NCBI GenBank assembly: GCA_014238155.1
Contig: JABABQ010000062.1
Span: 124,001 to 188,000, forward strand
DNA length: 64,000 nucleotides
Direction of reading: 5' to 3'
From: Rhizobiaceae bacterium
GTDB taxonomy: Bacteria; Pseudomonadota; Alphaproteobacteria; Rhizobiales; Rhizobiaceae
Shown: positions 1 to 8,777 of the stretch, in pieces
How positions within the stretch are numbered: position 1 is the first letter of the stretch
Layout of the letters: every line of letters begins with the position of its first letter
Notes under the pieces: generated by a model
The model's input: the letters and a program-made list of their open reading frames with translations, nothing else
The model's database searches: none
What the model was told of the DNA's origin: nothing
Made by a program: the position numbers and the translations under genes

Positions 1-215
1 CAACCATCATCATAACGCAGCAGGGACGCAAAAAGTTGGGTGCCGGGTTGTCCCGTTGCTGTTCCTGATTGAACGGCAGGGTTGAGATGTCGTGGTGTTT
101 GTTGGATTGCCATCGTCAGTGTGCCACCTTTGTTGGGCTCCTGCGCGGTCGCGAAGCCCGCAAGAACGGTGACTAACGCAGTCGCTCCTGCCAGACCTTT
201 GATAAATCTAGTCAT
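1..215 (-). CDS. ABC transporter substrate-binding protein, family 5 (5' end only)
   Basis: Only the first 71 codons are in the window; the gene runs off the left edge. The start ATG at 213-215 has a GGGAG ribosome site about 7 bases upstream. A Sec signal peptide of about 24 residues (MTRFIKGLAGATALVTVLAG then FATA-QE) is followed by a KGGTLTMAI stretch and then HLNPAVQ. That pattern is typical of the mature N-terminus of peptide/nickel/opine-type (family 5) periplasmic binding proteins. It diverges from the amidohydrolase at 340, with 124 bases between the two starts, so they may share a control region and a substrate. Family assignment is fairly sure; the ligand is unknown. Confidence 0.75.
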   Translation of the reverse strand, partial: MTRFIKGLAGATALVTVLAGFATAQEPNKGGTLTMAIQQTPRHLNPAVQSGTATGQPGTQLFASLLRYDDG

Positions 216-339
216 AAAGTTTCTCCCATTGAATCCTAAAAGCGCGGCTGACTAATTGTATGCCTATCGCTTAACATGTTAAGTCAATCATGCTTTTGTT
301 GAGGCGACAAGTAAATTTCCGATACTGTGGGAATCCACC

Positions 340-1977
340 ATGACAACAATATACAGCGCTCGCAAAATCATCACTATGAATCCTTCTCGCCCGGAAGCTA
401 CTCATGTTGCCGTCCGAGACGGTCGAATTTTGGGCGCTGGGTCTCTGCAGGAGCTTGAAAGCTGGGGCGATTATACGCTGGATGAAACTTTCAGGGACAA
501 GGTGATTATGCCTGGTCTCGTTGAAGGTCATTCGCACGCCATGGAGGGGACATTGTGGAAATACACCTATGTTGGGTTTTTCGACCGTATGGACCCCCAT
601 GGAAAGGTTTGGGACGGTGTAAAAGACATCGAATCCGTTATTGATCGGTTGATGGAAGCCGACGCGTTGATCGATGATAGCGATGCGCCGTTGCCAGCTT
701 GGTCACTCGACCCGATCTACTTCAACAATGAACGCGTGACCCGCGCAGATCTTGATCGAGTTTCCACCACTCGTCCAATCGGGATCATGCATGCCTCCGG
801 GCACATATTAAACGTCAATTCAAAAGCGCTCGAACTTGCCGGGTTGTTAAAAACAGGTATCAACAATCCAGGCGTTCCGTTGGGAAGAGATGGAATGCCA
901 ACAGGTGAGCTAAAGGGGCCAGATGTGATGACCCCGGTGGGGATCCATGTTGGTTTCGACCGGGACATGCTGGCCTGTGATGAGCAGGGCATGATTGATT
1001 TTGCCAAACTCTGTGTCCGTTCGGGGGTGACAACTGCGACCGACCTTGCTGCAAGACTGCCAGATGAAGCGGTCAACATGATGCTGGATGTGACTGCGCG
1101 AAAGAATTATCCGGCACGCATCGTTCCTTTGAGATACCACCACGGTGTCACGCCAGAGGAGTTGATTGACCATGCTCTGCAGTTGAAAACCCAAAGCACG
1201 GACCGGTTGCGGCTGGGCATGATCAAAGTTGTTGTTGATGGCTCCATTCAAGGGTTTTCAGCACGCATTCGCTGGCCGGGATATCACAATGGTGCTCCAA
1301 ATGGGCTATGGTATATTTCCCCCGAACATCTGCGTCACATTATTAATGTGAGCCTGGAAAAAGGTCTGCATATTCACACCCATACCAATGGAGATGAGGC
1401 GACTGAACTGGTGCTTGATTGCATGGAAGAAGGTCTGCTCAAACACCCGTCGCCGGATCACCGTTTCACTTTACAACATTGCCAGCTGGCCGATAGCGCC
1501 CAGTTCCGCAGAATGGCGAAACTCGGCATGTGCGTGAACCTCTTTGCAAACCATCATTTTTATTGGGGTGATGAGCATTACAAACTCACTGTAGGGCCGG
1601 ATCGCGCGACGCGGATGAATGCGTGCGCTACTGCGCTTGAGAATGGTGTTCCAATGGCCATTCATTCAGATGCACCGATAACTCCGCTTGGTCCTCTCTT
1701 TACTGCCTGGTGCGCTATCAACAGGTTGACCGCATCAGGACGCACTCAAGGTGAGGAAGAAAAAATTGATATTGATGAAGCTCTCTATGCCATCACGTTG
1801 GGTGCAGCCTATACGCTGAAACTGGATGACGAGATTGGTTCAATCGAAACGGGAAAGCGCGCTGATTTTGCAATTCTGGAAGATGATCCGGAAGAAGTTG
1901 ATCCGACCAAACTTAAAGATGTGAAAGTGTGGGGTACCGTGCAGGATGGTCGTTTATTTCCAGCCGCAGCGCTTTGA
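340..1977 (+). CDS. YtcJ-type amidohydrolase (amidohydrolase 3 family)
   Basis: This is a 545-residue metal-dependent hydrolase, the usual length for the YtcJ/AtzF-like amidohydrolase 3 group, which hydrolyses amide or related bonds. It has an N-terminal beta-sandwich piece (SARKIITMNP), the metal motif HSH at residues 64-66 (GLVEGHSHAMEG), a second His-rich strand (HIHTHTNGDE), HCQLAD and IHSDAPITPLGP towards the C-terminus, and a final KRADFAILEDDP strand. There is no signal peptide, so it is cytoplasmic. Its stop codon overlaps the next start (TGATG at 1975-1979), so it is translationally coupled to a CobW-type metal GTPase that could deliver its metal. The substrate cannot be told; the nearby family 5 binding protein suggests an imported peptide-like or amide compound. 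Confidence 0.85.
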   Translation: MTTIYSARKIITMNPSRPEATHVAVRDGRILGAGSLQELESWGDYTLDETFRDKVIMPGLVEGHSHAMEGTLWKYTYVGFFDRMDPHGKVWDGVKDIESVIDRLMEADALIDDSDAPLPAWSLDPIYFNNERVTRADLDRVSTTRPIGIMHASGHILNVNSKALELAGLLKTGINNPGVPLGRDGMPTGELKGPDVMTPVGIHVGFDRDMLACDEQGMIDFAKLCVRSGVTTATDLAARLPDEAVNMMLDVTARKNYPARIVPLRYHHGVTPEELIDHALQLKTQSTDRLRLGMIKVVVDGSIQGFSARIRWPGYHNGAPNGLWYISPEHLRHIINVSLEKGLHIHTHTNGDEATELVLDCMEEGLLKHPSPDHRFTLQHCQLADSAQFRRMAKLGMCVNLFANHHFYWGDEHYKLTVGPDRATRMNACATALENGVPMAIHSDAPITPLGPLFTAWCAINRLTASGRTQGEEEKIDIDEALYAITLGAAYTLKLDDEIGSIETGKRADFAILEDDPEEVDPTKLKDVKVWGTVQDGRLFPAAAL

Positions 1978-2855
1978 TGTCAGACGCGTTGCAAACACCA
2001 GTAACGGTCATTGGCGGATATCTGGGTTCGGGAAAAACCACACTGGTCAATCATCTGTTGCGCAATGCCAACGGCAAGCGTCTTGCCATATTGGTCAATG
2101 AATTTGGCGAACTACAAATCGACGCCGATCTGATCGAGGCCCAAGACGACGACATCATCAGTCTTGCTGGTGGATGCGTTTGCTGCAGCTACGGCAATGA
2201 CCTCATCATGGCGATGCTGGATATGGCAAAAATGGACCCGCGACCAGACCACATCATTTTGGAAGCCAGCGGCGTGGCACTCCCCGCTGCAATTGCAAGC
2301 TCACTATCACTGTTGAACGATTTTTCCGTCGACGGGATTGTCGTTGTTGCAGATGCCGAAACCATACGTGCGCGGTCAAAGGATAAATATATGAGCGACA
2401 CCATCCTGCGGCAGTTGTCACACGCGGACATTGTTATGCTCAACAAAGTTGACCTGGTGTCCGACGAAAATCGCGAAATGACGCATCATTGGTTGAATGA
2501 GATAACCGAGCGAGCTCCGGTCATTGAAACACGTCGTTGTGCTGTTCCGCCTGTCGTTTTGCTGCGCGACTTTGAGCGGCCAGAAAACGTCGACAAGGCA
2601 TTTGCCCCTCACCAGGCTGACAATTATCACACCGGTCTGAGCGTCCCTGATGGGCCGGTGGATCCGGCAGAATTTGCTGGTCGGCTGATCCAGGAAACGC
2701 CTGGACTGGTTCGGGCGAAAGGATTTGTAAATGCCACTGACGGATCGATGCAAACCATACAAATTGTTGGCAATCGAATTGAAATCACTCAAGCTCCCTT
2801 CGGCGTGGAAGCCGGCGTTGTCACCATTTCGGTCGGACCCCCGCAAGACGCATGA
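1977..2855 (+). CDS. CobW/COG0523-family GTPase, putative metal chaperone
   Basis: A 292-residue G3E-family GTPase. The start is set at the ATG overlapping the amidohydrolase stop (TGATG) rather than further upstream, because the protein then begins MSDALQTPVTVIGGYLGSGK as this family does. Walker A GYLGSGKT is at residues 14-21, the family metal-binding motif CVCC at 67-70 (GGCVCCSYG), and the guanine-specificity motif is NKVD. COG0523 proteins insert or traffic zinc, cobalt or similar metals. Coupling to a binuclear-type amidohydrolase suggests that enzyme as client, which is inference. The C-terminal CobW domain is about 100 residues. Confidence 0.85.
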   Translation: MSDALQTPVTVIGGYLGSGKTTLVNHLLRNANGKRLAILVNEFGELQIDADLIEAQDDDIISLAGGCVCCSYGNDLIMAMLDMAKMDPRPDHIILEASGVALPAAIASSLSLLNDFSVDGIVVVADAETIRARSKDKYMSDTILRQLSHADIVMLNKVDLVSDENREMTHHWLNEITERAPVIETRRCAVPPVVLLRDFERPENVDKAFAPHQADNYHTGLSVPDGPVDPAEFAGRLIQETPGLVRAKGFVNATDGSMQTIQIVGNRIEITQAPFGVEAGVVTISVGPPQDA

Positions 2856-2902
2856 TTGGGGTGGATTGACCACGGTAAATACAGTTTCTGCGGCTTAATG
2901 GG

Positions 2903-4192
2903 ATGAGTATGACAATTAGCCAAATGCCCTATTGGTGGGAGGATGCGCCGCTGATGGCGCTGCCAAAAACAGATATAAGTCCTGCTTGCGATGTGGCGAT
3001 AGTGGGAGCAGGATTTACCGGTCTTAGCGCCGCGTTGACCCTTTCTAAGGCCGGAAAATCGGTCCAGGTGTTTGATAAGGATGTCGTTGGTGCAGCCGCA
3101 TCATCGCGCAATGGTGGGATAACAAGTGGGAGCCTGCGTCCGAGCTTGGCAAGTGCAGTCGCACGGTTTGGCGAAGAACGCGCTTGCGCAATGTTTGTTG
3201 AAGCTAAACAAGCGAGGCTGGGATTGCGGGAGCTTATCGACGCACACGGTATAGACTGTGACTACGACCTATCCGGGATGTTCACCGGTGCATTGACGGT
3301 GTCGGACTTTAACGCGATGAAATCCGAAGCGCAGTTGCTGTTCAACAAAACTGGGATCGAAACCCAAATTGTGACCCAGGATATGCTGCCTGACCATGTG
3401 GGCAGCAATAAATATGTGGGTGGCCTTTCCAACAGTGCCATAGGCACAATTCATCCAGCCAAACTGGTGTCAGGGCTGTATAAGGCTGCAACCAAAGCAG
3501 GCGCGGTGATCCACGCCGAAACTGCAGTGTTAAATGTCAAACAACACGCAGGTTCATTTCAAGTGGAAACTGAACATGGCCATTGTCAGGCTACGAACGT
3601 GATTGTTGCCACCAATGGCTATGGAGACGATTCCGACAAATGGCTAAGACGGCGACTTGTACCCGTAAAAAGCCGCATTGTGGTGACGGAAGAATTGTCG
3701 CCAAATCTTGTCGCCAGCCTCATGCCAAATGGCCGGGGGATGGGAGAGCGTAAGAAGCTATACCGCTACTTTCGACCAACACCCGATGGCAAACGCATTC
3801 TCATGGGTGGGCGTGAACCTCCCTGGGTCAACAATCTTGATCGCTCAATAGAGCACGGGAGGCGGGCCCTGATTTCGATATTTCCACAACTGGAGGGTGT
3901 TGGAATTACTCATTCATGGTCGGGCAATGTGGCGTTTAGCAGATCCGATATTCCGCAGTTTTTCAGCCACGAGGGCATACATTATGCGGTTGGATTTTGC
4001 GGGTCAGGAACGGTATGGGCACCTTGGTTGGGCAATAAGGTTGCGCTGAAAATCTTGGGGGACCCGGATGGCACAACCAGTTTTGAAAGCGACCCACCGC
4101 CAAATGTGCCACTATATCGCGGAAAACCCTGGTTTATCCCGGCCATGATTGCTGGCTATGGACTCCAGGATTGGATCAATTCAAGGAGATAA
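2903..4192 (+). CDS. FAD-dependent amine oxidoreductase (DAO / PuuB-like)
   Basis: A 429-residue flavoprotein of the D-amino-acid oxidase fold. The dinucleotide-binding motif GAGFTG is at residues 35-40 after CDVAIV; SSRNGGITSG follows, as in OrdL/PuuB (gamma-glutamylputrescine oxidase-like) proteins; GGRE and the C-terminal HSWSGNVAFSRSDIPQ and GFCGSGT stretches complete the FAD site. The N-terminal PYWWEDAP motif is also characteristic of the PuuB/OrdL group. A second ATG two codons later is possible. It lies 47 bases after the CobW gene on the same strand, so it probably belongs to that transcript and may oxidise an amine released by the amidohydrolase (inference). An IS remnant follows directly. 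Confidence 0.8.
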   Translation: MSMTISQMPYWWEDAPLMALPKTDISPACDVAIVGAGFTGLSAALTLSKAGKSVQVFDKDVVGAAASSRNGGITSGSLRPSLASAVARFGEERACAMFVEAKQARLGLRELIDAHGIDCDYDLSGMFTGALTVSDFNAMKSEAQLLFNKTGIETQIVTQDMLPDHVGSNKYVGGLSNSAIGTIHPAKLVSGLYKAATKAGAVIHAETAVLNVKQHAGSFQVETEHGHCQATNVIVATNGYGDDSDKWLRRRLVPVKSRIVVTEELSPNLVASLMPNGRGMGERKKLYRYFRPTPDGKRILMGGREPPWVNNLDRSIEHGRRALISIFPQLEGVGITHSWSGNVAFSRSDIPQFFSHEGIHYAVGFCGSGTVWAPWLGNKVALKILGDPDGTTSFESDPPPNVPLYRGKPWFIPAMIAGYGLQDWINSRR

Positions 4193-4263
4193 ACATCCAA
4201 GTGGACTTCCCCCGATAAAGTGGAGGGATTTTCTGATAGTTTTACCAACTACAGGAGGGTCCC

Positions 4264-4557
4264 ATGAGCAAACAAGAACGACGCGTATTTACTGAGGGAT
4301 TTAAGCGGGAGGCGGTTCGTTTAATTGAAACAAGCGGTCGCACGATTGCACAGATTGGGGAGGATTTGGGTGTAGGCTTATCGACGTTGAGCCGGTGGAA
4401 GCGCATTTACCGCGAGGCTGGTTCATCGTCAGAGCCACACGATGATGTACGCCAGGAGCTGGTTCGATTACGCAAGGAGAATGCAGTTCTTCGCCAGGAA
4501 CGCGAGATTTTGAAGCGGGCCGCCACTTTTTTCGCCAAGGACGGGGTGAGGCCCTGA
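4264..4557 (+). CDS. IS3-family transposase OrfA
   Basis: A 97-residue IS3-type OrfA. The N-terminal helix-turn-helix reads FTEGFKREAVRLIETSGRTI then LGVGLSTLSRWKR, and the C-terminal leucine-zipper region LVRLRKENAVLRQEREILKRA is the standard OrfA dimerisation segment. A strong ribosome site (AGGAGGG) sits 4-6 bases before the ATG. OrfA normally binds the terminal repeats and is joined to OrfB by programmed frameshifting. Here the downstream orfB is disrupted, so the protein is probably non-functional in transposition. Confidence 0.85.
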   Translation: MSKQERRVFTEGFKREAVRLIETSGRTIAQIGEDLGVGLSTLSRWKRIYREAGSSSEPHDDVRQELVRLRKENAVLRQEREILKRAATFFAKDGVRP

Positions 4558-4588
4558 GCGCCACCGGTTCGAGCGAACAGGCCGAACG

Positions 4589-4975
4589 ATGAGATTCAAG
4601 CTCGTTGATGAGGCGGGGAACCAATTCCCCATCCATCTCCTTTGGCGTGTTTCTGGTGTTAGCGAAAGCGGATACCATGCCTGGAGACGGCGTGGTCCAA
4701 GCCCCCAACGTTGGTGTCAGTTGGGGGACATGGTTCTGCTGGCTCACATTCGGTCACTGTTTAAACTTTCTCATGAGACCTATGGCTCACCGCGCATGCA
4801 CGTTGAATTATGTGAGGAAGGCTTAAGCGTTGGACGGCATCGCGTGGCACGGTTGATGCGCGACAATGGGATCAGGGCCCTGCAGAAACGCTGATATAAG
4901 AAAACAACGGACAGTGATCACGGCGGGCTTGTTGCGCCTAATCTTCTCGATCAGGACTTAGGGCTCAAGATTTGG
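4589..4975 (+). pseudogene. IS3-family transposase OrfB, stop-interrupted and truncated
   Basis: The open part (4589-4894, 101 residues) carries the OrfB N-terminus, including WRVSGVSESGYHAWRRR and HETYGSPRMHVELCEEG. It then meets TGA at 4892-4894. Reading on in the same frame gives YKKTTDSDHGGLVAPNLLDQ, the conserved continuation of this protein type, so the stop is a point mutation. Homology ends near 4960-4975, well before the DDE catalytic core. The gene lacks all catalytic residues and cannot encode an active transposase. Confidence 0.8.
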
Positions 4976-4998
4976 GAGTTTGTGCCGTTGCAAGACAA

Positions 4999-5079
4999 CT
5001 CAATGAGCAACCTCGAAAAACGCTGGGATACGAAACTCCCGCTGAGCGTTTCAATGCGTGTGTTGCATCGACCCATTGA
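4999..5079 (+). pseudogene. IS30-family transposase, C-terminal remnant
   Basis: Twenty-six codons plus TGA read LNEQPRKTLGYETPAERFNA then CVASTH, which is the conserved C-terminus of IS30-family transposases (LN.RPRKTLGY.TP.E). Nothing upstream in this frame continues the protein, so only the tail survives. It abuts the truncated IS3 orfB, marking a nested or replaced insertion. A degenerate echo of the terminal part (GTAGCGTCGATCCATTGAA) occurs near 5224-5242, possibly another older copy. Confidence 0.7.
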
Positions 5080-5263
5080 GACCGCTGCGCTAACCTGCCG
5101 TTCGGGCTAGACAAGCCGACTTCCTATAAGCGGTCATTGGCTTTTCAGGATTGGTTTGGATGTAAAAATTTCCGCTTCCGATCGGCCATGAATTACGCTC
5201 CATCTTTCCAAAAAGACTAAAGTGTAGCGTCGATCCATTGAATCCATCAGTCAAAACGGACGG

Positions 5264-6079
5264 TTACTCGCGAAACAATACACCTCCCGTTTCGGAAGAC
5301 CTCAGGTCTCTGGGCCTTAACCAGGTTTCAGGATCGGTGATCAGTCTTGCAAGGGCCGCTGCACCTGCCTCCAGCATTTTTTCACCCTTTTCGGCAGTCG
5401 AACGGGCAGGATTTCCGGCCAAACCGTTTTGTGTCACGTGTGAAAACGGACGCCATCGATACGACCCCTGACCGGCTGAAAGAAACTTCTCATCCAGCTT
5501 TGGGCTGGCAATATTGGCGATGTCGGACAGGTCCACCAACTCAGGTTCGCAGACCAGCATCATTGATGTTTCAGCTTCGCCGGCATGCATGACCCCGGGT
5601 TGGTCCTGTAAGTGCTTTGACAGGTCCTCTCCAGCCTCGGTTACATAGGTTGTCGCAACAAGAGTGGCCTCTGAGTTTGGCGCCAGCTCATCCAGGATTT
5701 GCTGCATCGCAATAATGTTTCCGCCATGGGAATTGGAAATCAGAATATCTCGAAATCCGTGACGCGTAATTGACTCGATAACGTCACGAACAACCCTGCG
5801 AAAGGTATCATGGCTTAGCGTCAGGGTGCCACCGAATGGCATGTGATGCTCCGACAAGCCTGACCAAACGATCGGGGTCACGACCACCGGCCGTTTTTCG
5901 TACACCTTGTGCGCCGCTCGAAAGGCTATTTCCTGCCCCAGCCTTGTGTCGGTCATCACCGGCAAATGCGGGCCATGCTGTTCGATTGACGCAATCGGCA
6001 GGATCACCACAGCATTATCGTTGGCCAATTTCCGCAATTCGTGCGCCTTCAAGCGAGACCAGTCCACTTCCACCATCAT
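5264..6079 (-). CDS. Creatininase-family amidohydrolase
   Basis: A 271-residue member of the creatininase (creatinine amidohydrolase / MftE-like) family, a zinc- or manganese-dependent cytoplasmic hydrolase acting on cyclic or linear amides. The start is taken at the ATG at 6077-6079 because GGAGGA lies just upstream; an ATG 57 bases earlier would add an unconserved leader. Visible family motifs are SIEQHGPHLPVMTD (metal-binding Glu and His), SHGGN (metal site and oxyanion region), and HAGEAETSMML (metal Glu). It lies on the opposite strand to the upstream amine-oxidase set, with IS debris at its 3' end, so its original neighbours are uncertain. True creatininase activity cannot be claimed. 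Confidence 0.8.
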   Translation of the reverse strand: MMVEVDWSRLKAHELRKLANDNAVVILPIASIEQHGPHLPVMTDTRLGQEIAFRAAHKVYEKRPVVVTPIVWSGLSEHHMPFGGTLTLSHDTFRRVVRDVIESITRHGFRDILISNSHGGNIIAMQQILDELAPNSEATLVATTYVTEAGEDLSKHLQDQPGVMHAGEAETSMMLVCEPELVDLSDIANIASPKLDEKFLSAGQGSYRWRPFSHVTQNGLAGNPARSTAEKGEKMLEAGAAALARLITDPETWLRPRDLRSSETGGVLFRE

Positions 6080-6505
6080 CGGTCCTCCACCATTTGGCAA
6101 ACTGTAGCTAGACGGCCACCCCGACGTCCAGTTCAATCGATAATTCTACGGTTATCGGTTATCAAACGCCTTGCGATTTAGTTTTGCAGCTCTGAGAGTT
6201 TGGACCTTGATGAGCTCGCGAGAGACTATGCAGACCGGGTTCCATCCAGTCATCGTATGTTACGTTCATTATCTGTCCAGCCTGAAAATTTCGGCCCTTT
6301 CCTGCCATTCAAACACTGCAGTTACATTTAGTCAGTGGTCACCAAAGCGGAATTTCAAAACAACAGGGCATGAAAGTTGGTGAACGGCAGCAATGAGGAC
6401 TGAACGTCTATGTTGGGCATTTCTTTCCATTCAGTTTGCGACAATGAGTGATCCGCCTGATTGTTCAAGACGATCGAACAATGCGCTAATTATCTTGGAG
6501 CAGCG
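6080..6505. other. 426-base stretch without a supported gene
   Basis: Between the creatininase start and the adenylate cyclase stop. Short open frames exist on the plus strand but have no ribosome site, no recognisable motif, and one runs into the cyclase antisense. The creatininase promoter must lie here; no clear -35/-10 pair was recognised. Confidence 0.5.
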
Positions 6506-8143
6506 TCACTCTTTGCTTGTCTGGATTTCAGCAAGAGCCGATAATAGTGCAATTTCAATATCTTTGCGCTCCGCACCACCAATACCTGCGAGATTAACAC
6601 TTAGGTTAAGGCGATCATTATTAATCTCGACAACTTCGTTCGATGGCATTTTAACCGCTAGGCTTTCTCGGTCAACGACATACGGAACTACATCGCGACC
6701 AACGCCCTTAAGAGTAATTGGCTCCATTGGTCGTGCCTTTATGTGATCCTGCACAAGGGCGTAAGTTTCAAAACTCATAACTATACCACCCGGTTTGGCA
6801 ATTGATTCCAGCCGTGCGGCAATGTTGGCTTCAGCTCCGATGATGGTGTAGTCCATTCTGTCGTCACTGCCGAAATTGCCAACGTTGCAGTAGCCGGTGT
6901 TTATCCCCATTCGTGCCCGGAATGGTTTTTCAAAACCTCGCCGCCGCCAATCGCGGCTCAACTCATCCAGGCGATGCTGCATGGCTATGGCCATCTTTAC
7001 ACAATTCAACGCGTCTTGCTTGGGTCCGCGTGTCTCAGGATCGCCAAAAAATGCCAGGATTGCATCACCAATGAATTTGTCAACCGTAGCACCGTGTTCA
7101 TGAGCGATCTGAGCCATTTCAGTAAAATATTCATTCAACAAAGAAGTCAGCTCTTCAGGCTGCAGGCGCTCGGTCGTTGCAGTGAAGTCTTTGATGTCGG
7201 AGAAAAAGATGGTCAGTTTCTTGCGTTCGGTAGCAATCACGGCATCTCGCTGGCCGCTGAAAATGGATTTGTAGACTTGCGGAGATAAATATTTCGAAAT
7301 TTTCACAGACACGTCAGCTAGAAACGAATTGGCTTCCTCGAGTTCTGTATTAACACTGGCGAACTGTTTGGCCTGTCGCCACTGCAGTATCAAAAACGCA
7401 AACCCGCCAAGGCCAGCAACTATGAAGTAGGACAGAAGGTATTTGAACGAAAATAGATTTGCCGCGATCGGTTGGTCTATGGTTATTGCTTGAATGCCGC
7501 GCACTTGCCCGACCTTCCAGTCATTGCTGGGGCTCTCGGCGTGTGAGTTATGGCACGAGACACAGGCTGAACCCATAACAACGGGTACCGCCATTTTTAT
7601 TCGCCTGTCGAAAATCGAACCAGTGATCTCAGTCACACTCCTGCCTGGTTGCCCAGTTGCACGCAATGCTTCCAACGCATGTTTCTCAAACGCGTCAAGA
7701 TTGTGTGGCGCCCTACCTTTGAATGGTTGGTCGGATACGAAACGGTATTTTATCCCTTCAGCTTTACCACCGATTACATCACCCAGCTCGATTGAGAGCG
7801 TCGCCGGAATTGGAATTCCACCGGCAATATCTTCATAGTTGCTCGCGGGCTGGCTGGTTCCGTGGTTTTGAAGTACTCTGCCAACAACGTTGCGTGAGTA
7901 ATAACTGCGAATGTCTGAGATCATCGAATTGAGGTCTGCCGCTTGGCGCGAAAGCGACTCGTTTGACAGACTTCTGAGGTCCAACCAAACCGAGACCGGC
8001 AACATAGTCAGGCCGGCAATGACGACCAGGAACAACCAATGCGGTCGCTCCAGAAGCCGCCGGCCCAGGCTATCAATATCATTAATAAATCCGTGACCCG
8101 TTTCGCTGTCGAATTTGCGAAGCTCACGTTTTGCATTGCCCAT
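6506..8143 (-). CDS. Membrane adenylate/guanylate cyclase with haem-type (DUF3365) sensor domain
   Basis: A 545-residue class III nucleotide cyclase. The order is a short cytoplasmic N-terminus, TM1 at about 37-55, an extracytoplasmic DUF3365 (Tll0287-like) domain with a c-type haem motif CVSCH at 194-198, TM2 at about 236-254, a coiled linker, and the catalytic domain from about 305. The two metal-binding aspartates are D316 (FFSDIKDFT) and D360 (FIGDAILAFFGD), and DYTIIGAEANIAARLES matches the purine and transition-state region. The likely role is making cAMP in response to a redox or gas signal sensed at the haem. The ATG at 8141-8143 was preferred to a TTG five codons earlier. It diverges from an IS3 orfA at 8343. 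Confidence 0.85.
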   Translation of the reverse strand: MGNAKRELRKFDSETGHGFINDIDSLGRRLLERPHWLFLVVIAGLTMLPVSVWLDLRSLSNESLSRQAADLNSMISDIRSYYSRNVVGRVLQNHGTSQPASNYEDIAGGIPIPATLSIELGDVIGGKAEGIKYRFVSDQPFKGRAPHNLDAFEKHALEALRATGQPGRSVTEITGSIFDRRIKMAVPVVMGSACVSCHNSHAESPSNDWKVGQVRGIQAITIDQPIAANLFSFKYLLSYFIVAGLGGFAFLILQWRQAKQFASVNTELEEANSFLADVSVKISKYLSPQVYKSIFSGQRDAVIATERKKLTIFFSDIKDFTATTERLQPEELTSLLNEYFTEMAQIAHEHGATVDKFIGDAILAFFGDPETRGPKQDALNCVKMAIAMQHRLDELSRDWRRRGFEKPFRARMGINTGYCNVGNFGSDDRMDYTIIGAEANIAARLESIAKPGGIVMSFETYALVQDHIKARPMEPITLKGVGRDVVPYVVDRESLAVKMPSNEVVEINNDRLNLSVNLAGIGGAERKDIEIALLSALAEIQTSKE

Positions 8144-8342
8144 GGATTTTGTTCCCAATTAGCGGTGACGCCCAACCAAAATTTTATCCTAGGTGATTCA
8201 GGTAAACAGAGGAAGTCCAGTGGTTTGGATAACGTTCCCTGAGCAACATTCCAACCATAATTGATCTCAATAAATTGTCTTGCGCATCCTTCCGTTGCCA
8301 TCATGCGTGCGGTGGCTCATCTTCACGTACTAGGGGTGAGGA

Positions 8343-8717
8343 ATGAGACATACACCTGAACGCCATAGGGATGCGGCTGACCGCATGGTGAAGGACATCC
8401 CTGGCAAGACGCTCAAGCGGTATTCATCTGAAGACAAGATCCGGATTGTATTGGCCGGATTGCGTGGCGAGGACACGATTGCTGAACTGTGCTGCCAGGA
8501 AGGCATCGCCCGGAGCCAGTATTACAGCTGGTCGAAAGAGTTCATGGAAGCTGGCAAGAAGCGTCTGGCTGGCGACACATCGCGCGAGGCCAACACCGGT
8601 GAAGTCCAGAGCCTGCGTCGTGAAGCACGTGATCTGAAGGAAGTCGTGGCCGAGCAGACGCTGGACCTGCGATTACTCAAAAAAAGCATGATCGGGGATG
8701 GGGAGAATATCGAATGA
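8343..8717 (+). CDS. IS3-family transposase OrfA (orphan)
   Basis: A 124-residue OrfA of a different IS3 subgroup from the one at 4.3 kb. It shows LKRYSSEDKIRIVLAGLRGE then LCCQEGIARSQYYSWSKEF (helix-turn-helix) and LRREARDLKEVVAEQTLDLR, the C-terminal coiled segment. A GAGGAATG context supports the start. OrfB should begin immediately after (ATG AGG TAT at 8714 reads MRYA, as orfB of this type does), but homology is lost after about four codons and the frame stops near 8760. A fragment of exactly the missing orfB type lies at 38.5 kb. Confidence 0.85.
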   Translation: MRHTPERHRDAADRMVKDIPGKTLKRYSSEDKIRIVLAGLRGEDTIAELCCQEGIARSQYYSWSKEFMEAGKKRLAGDTSREANTGEVQSLRREARDLKEVVAEQTLDLRLLKKSMIGDGENIE

Positions 8718-8777
8718 GGTATGCCCCGCCACCTGTTTGGTTCATCGTTTGTTGTGACGCCTGTTGACCATTAATTG

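Larger units (their letters stand above)
4200..4975 (+). mobile_element. Decayed IS3-family element
   Basis: Contains an intact-looking orfA (4264-4557) and a broken orfB (from 4589). The left boundary is put near 4200, just after the flavoprotein stop, where non-coding sequence begins; no clear terminal repeats or target duplication were found. The right part of orfB is missing, and sequence from another IS (IS30 type) follows immediately, so the element was truncated by a later event. Not expected to be mobile. Confidence 0.6.
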
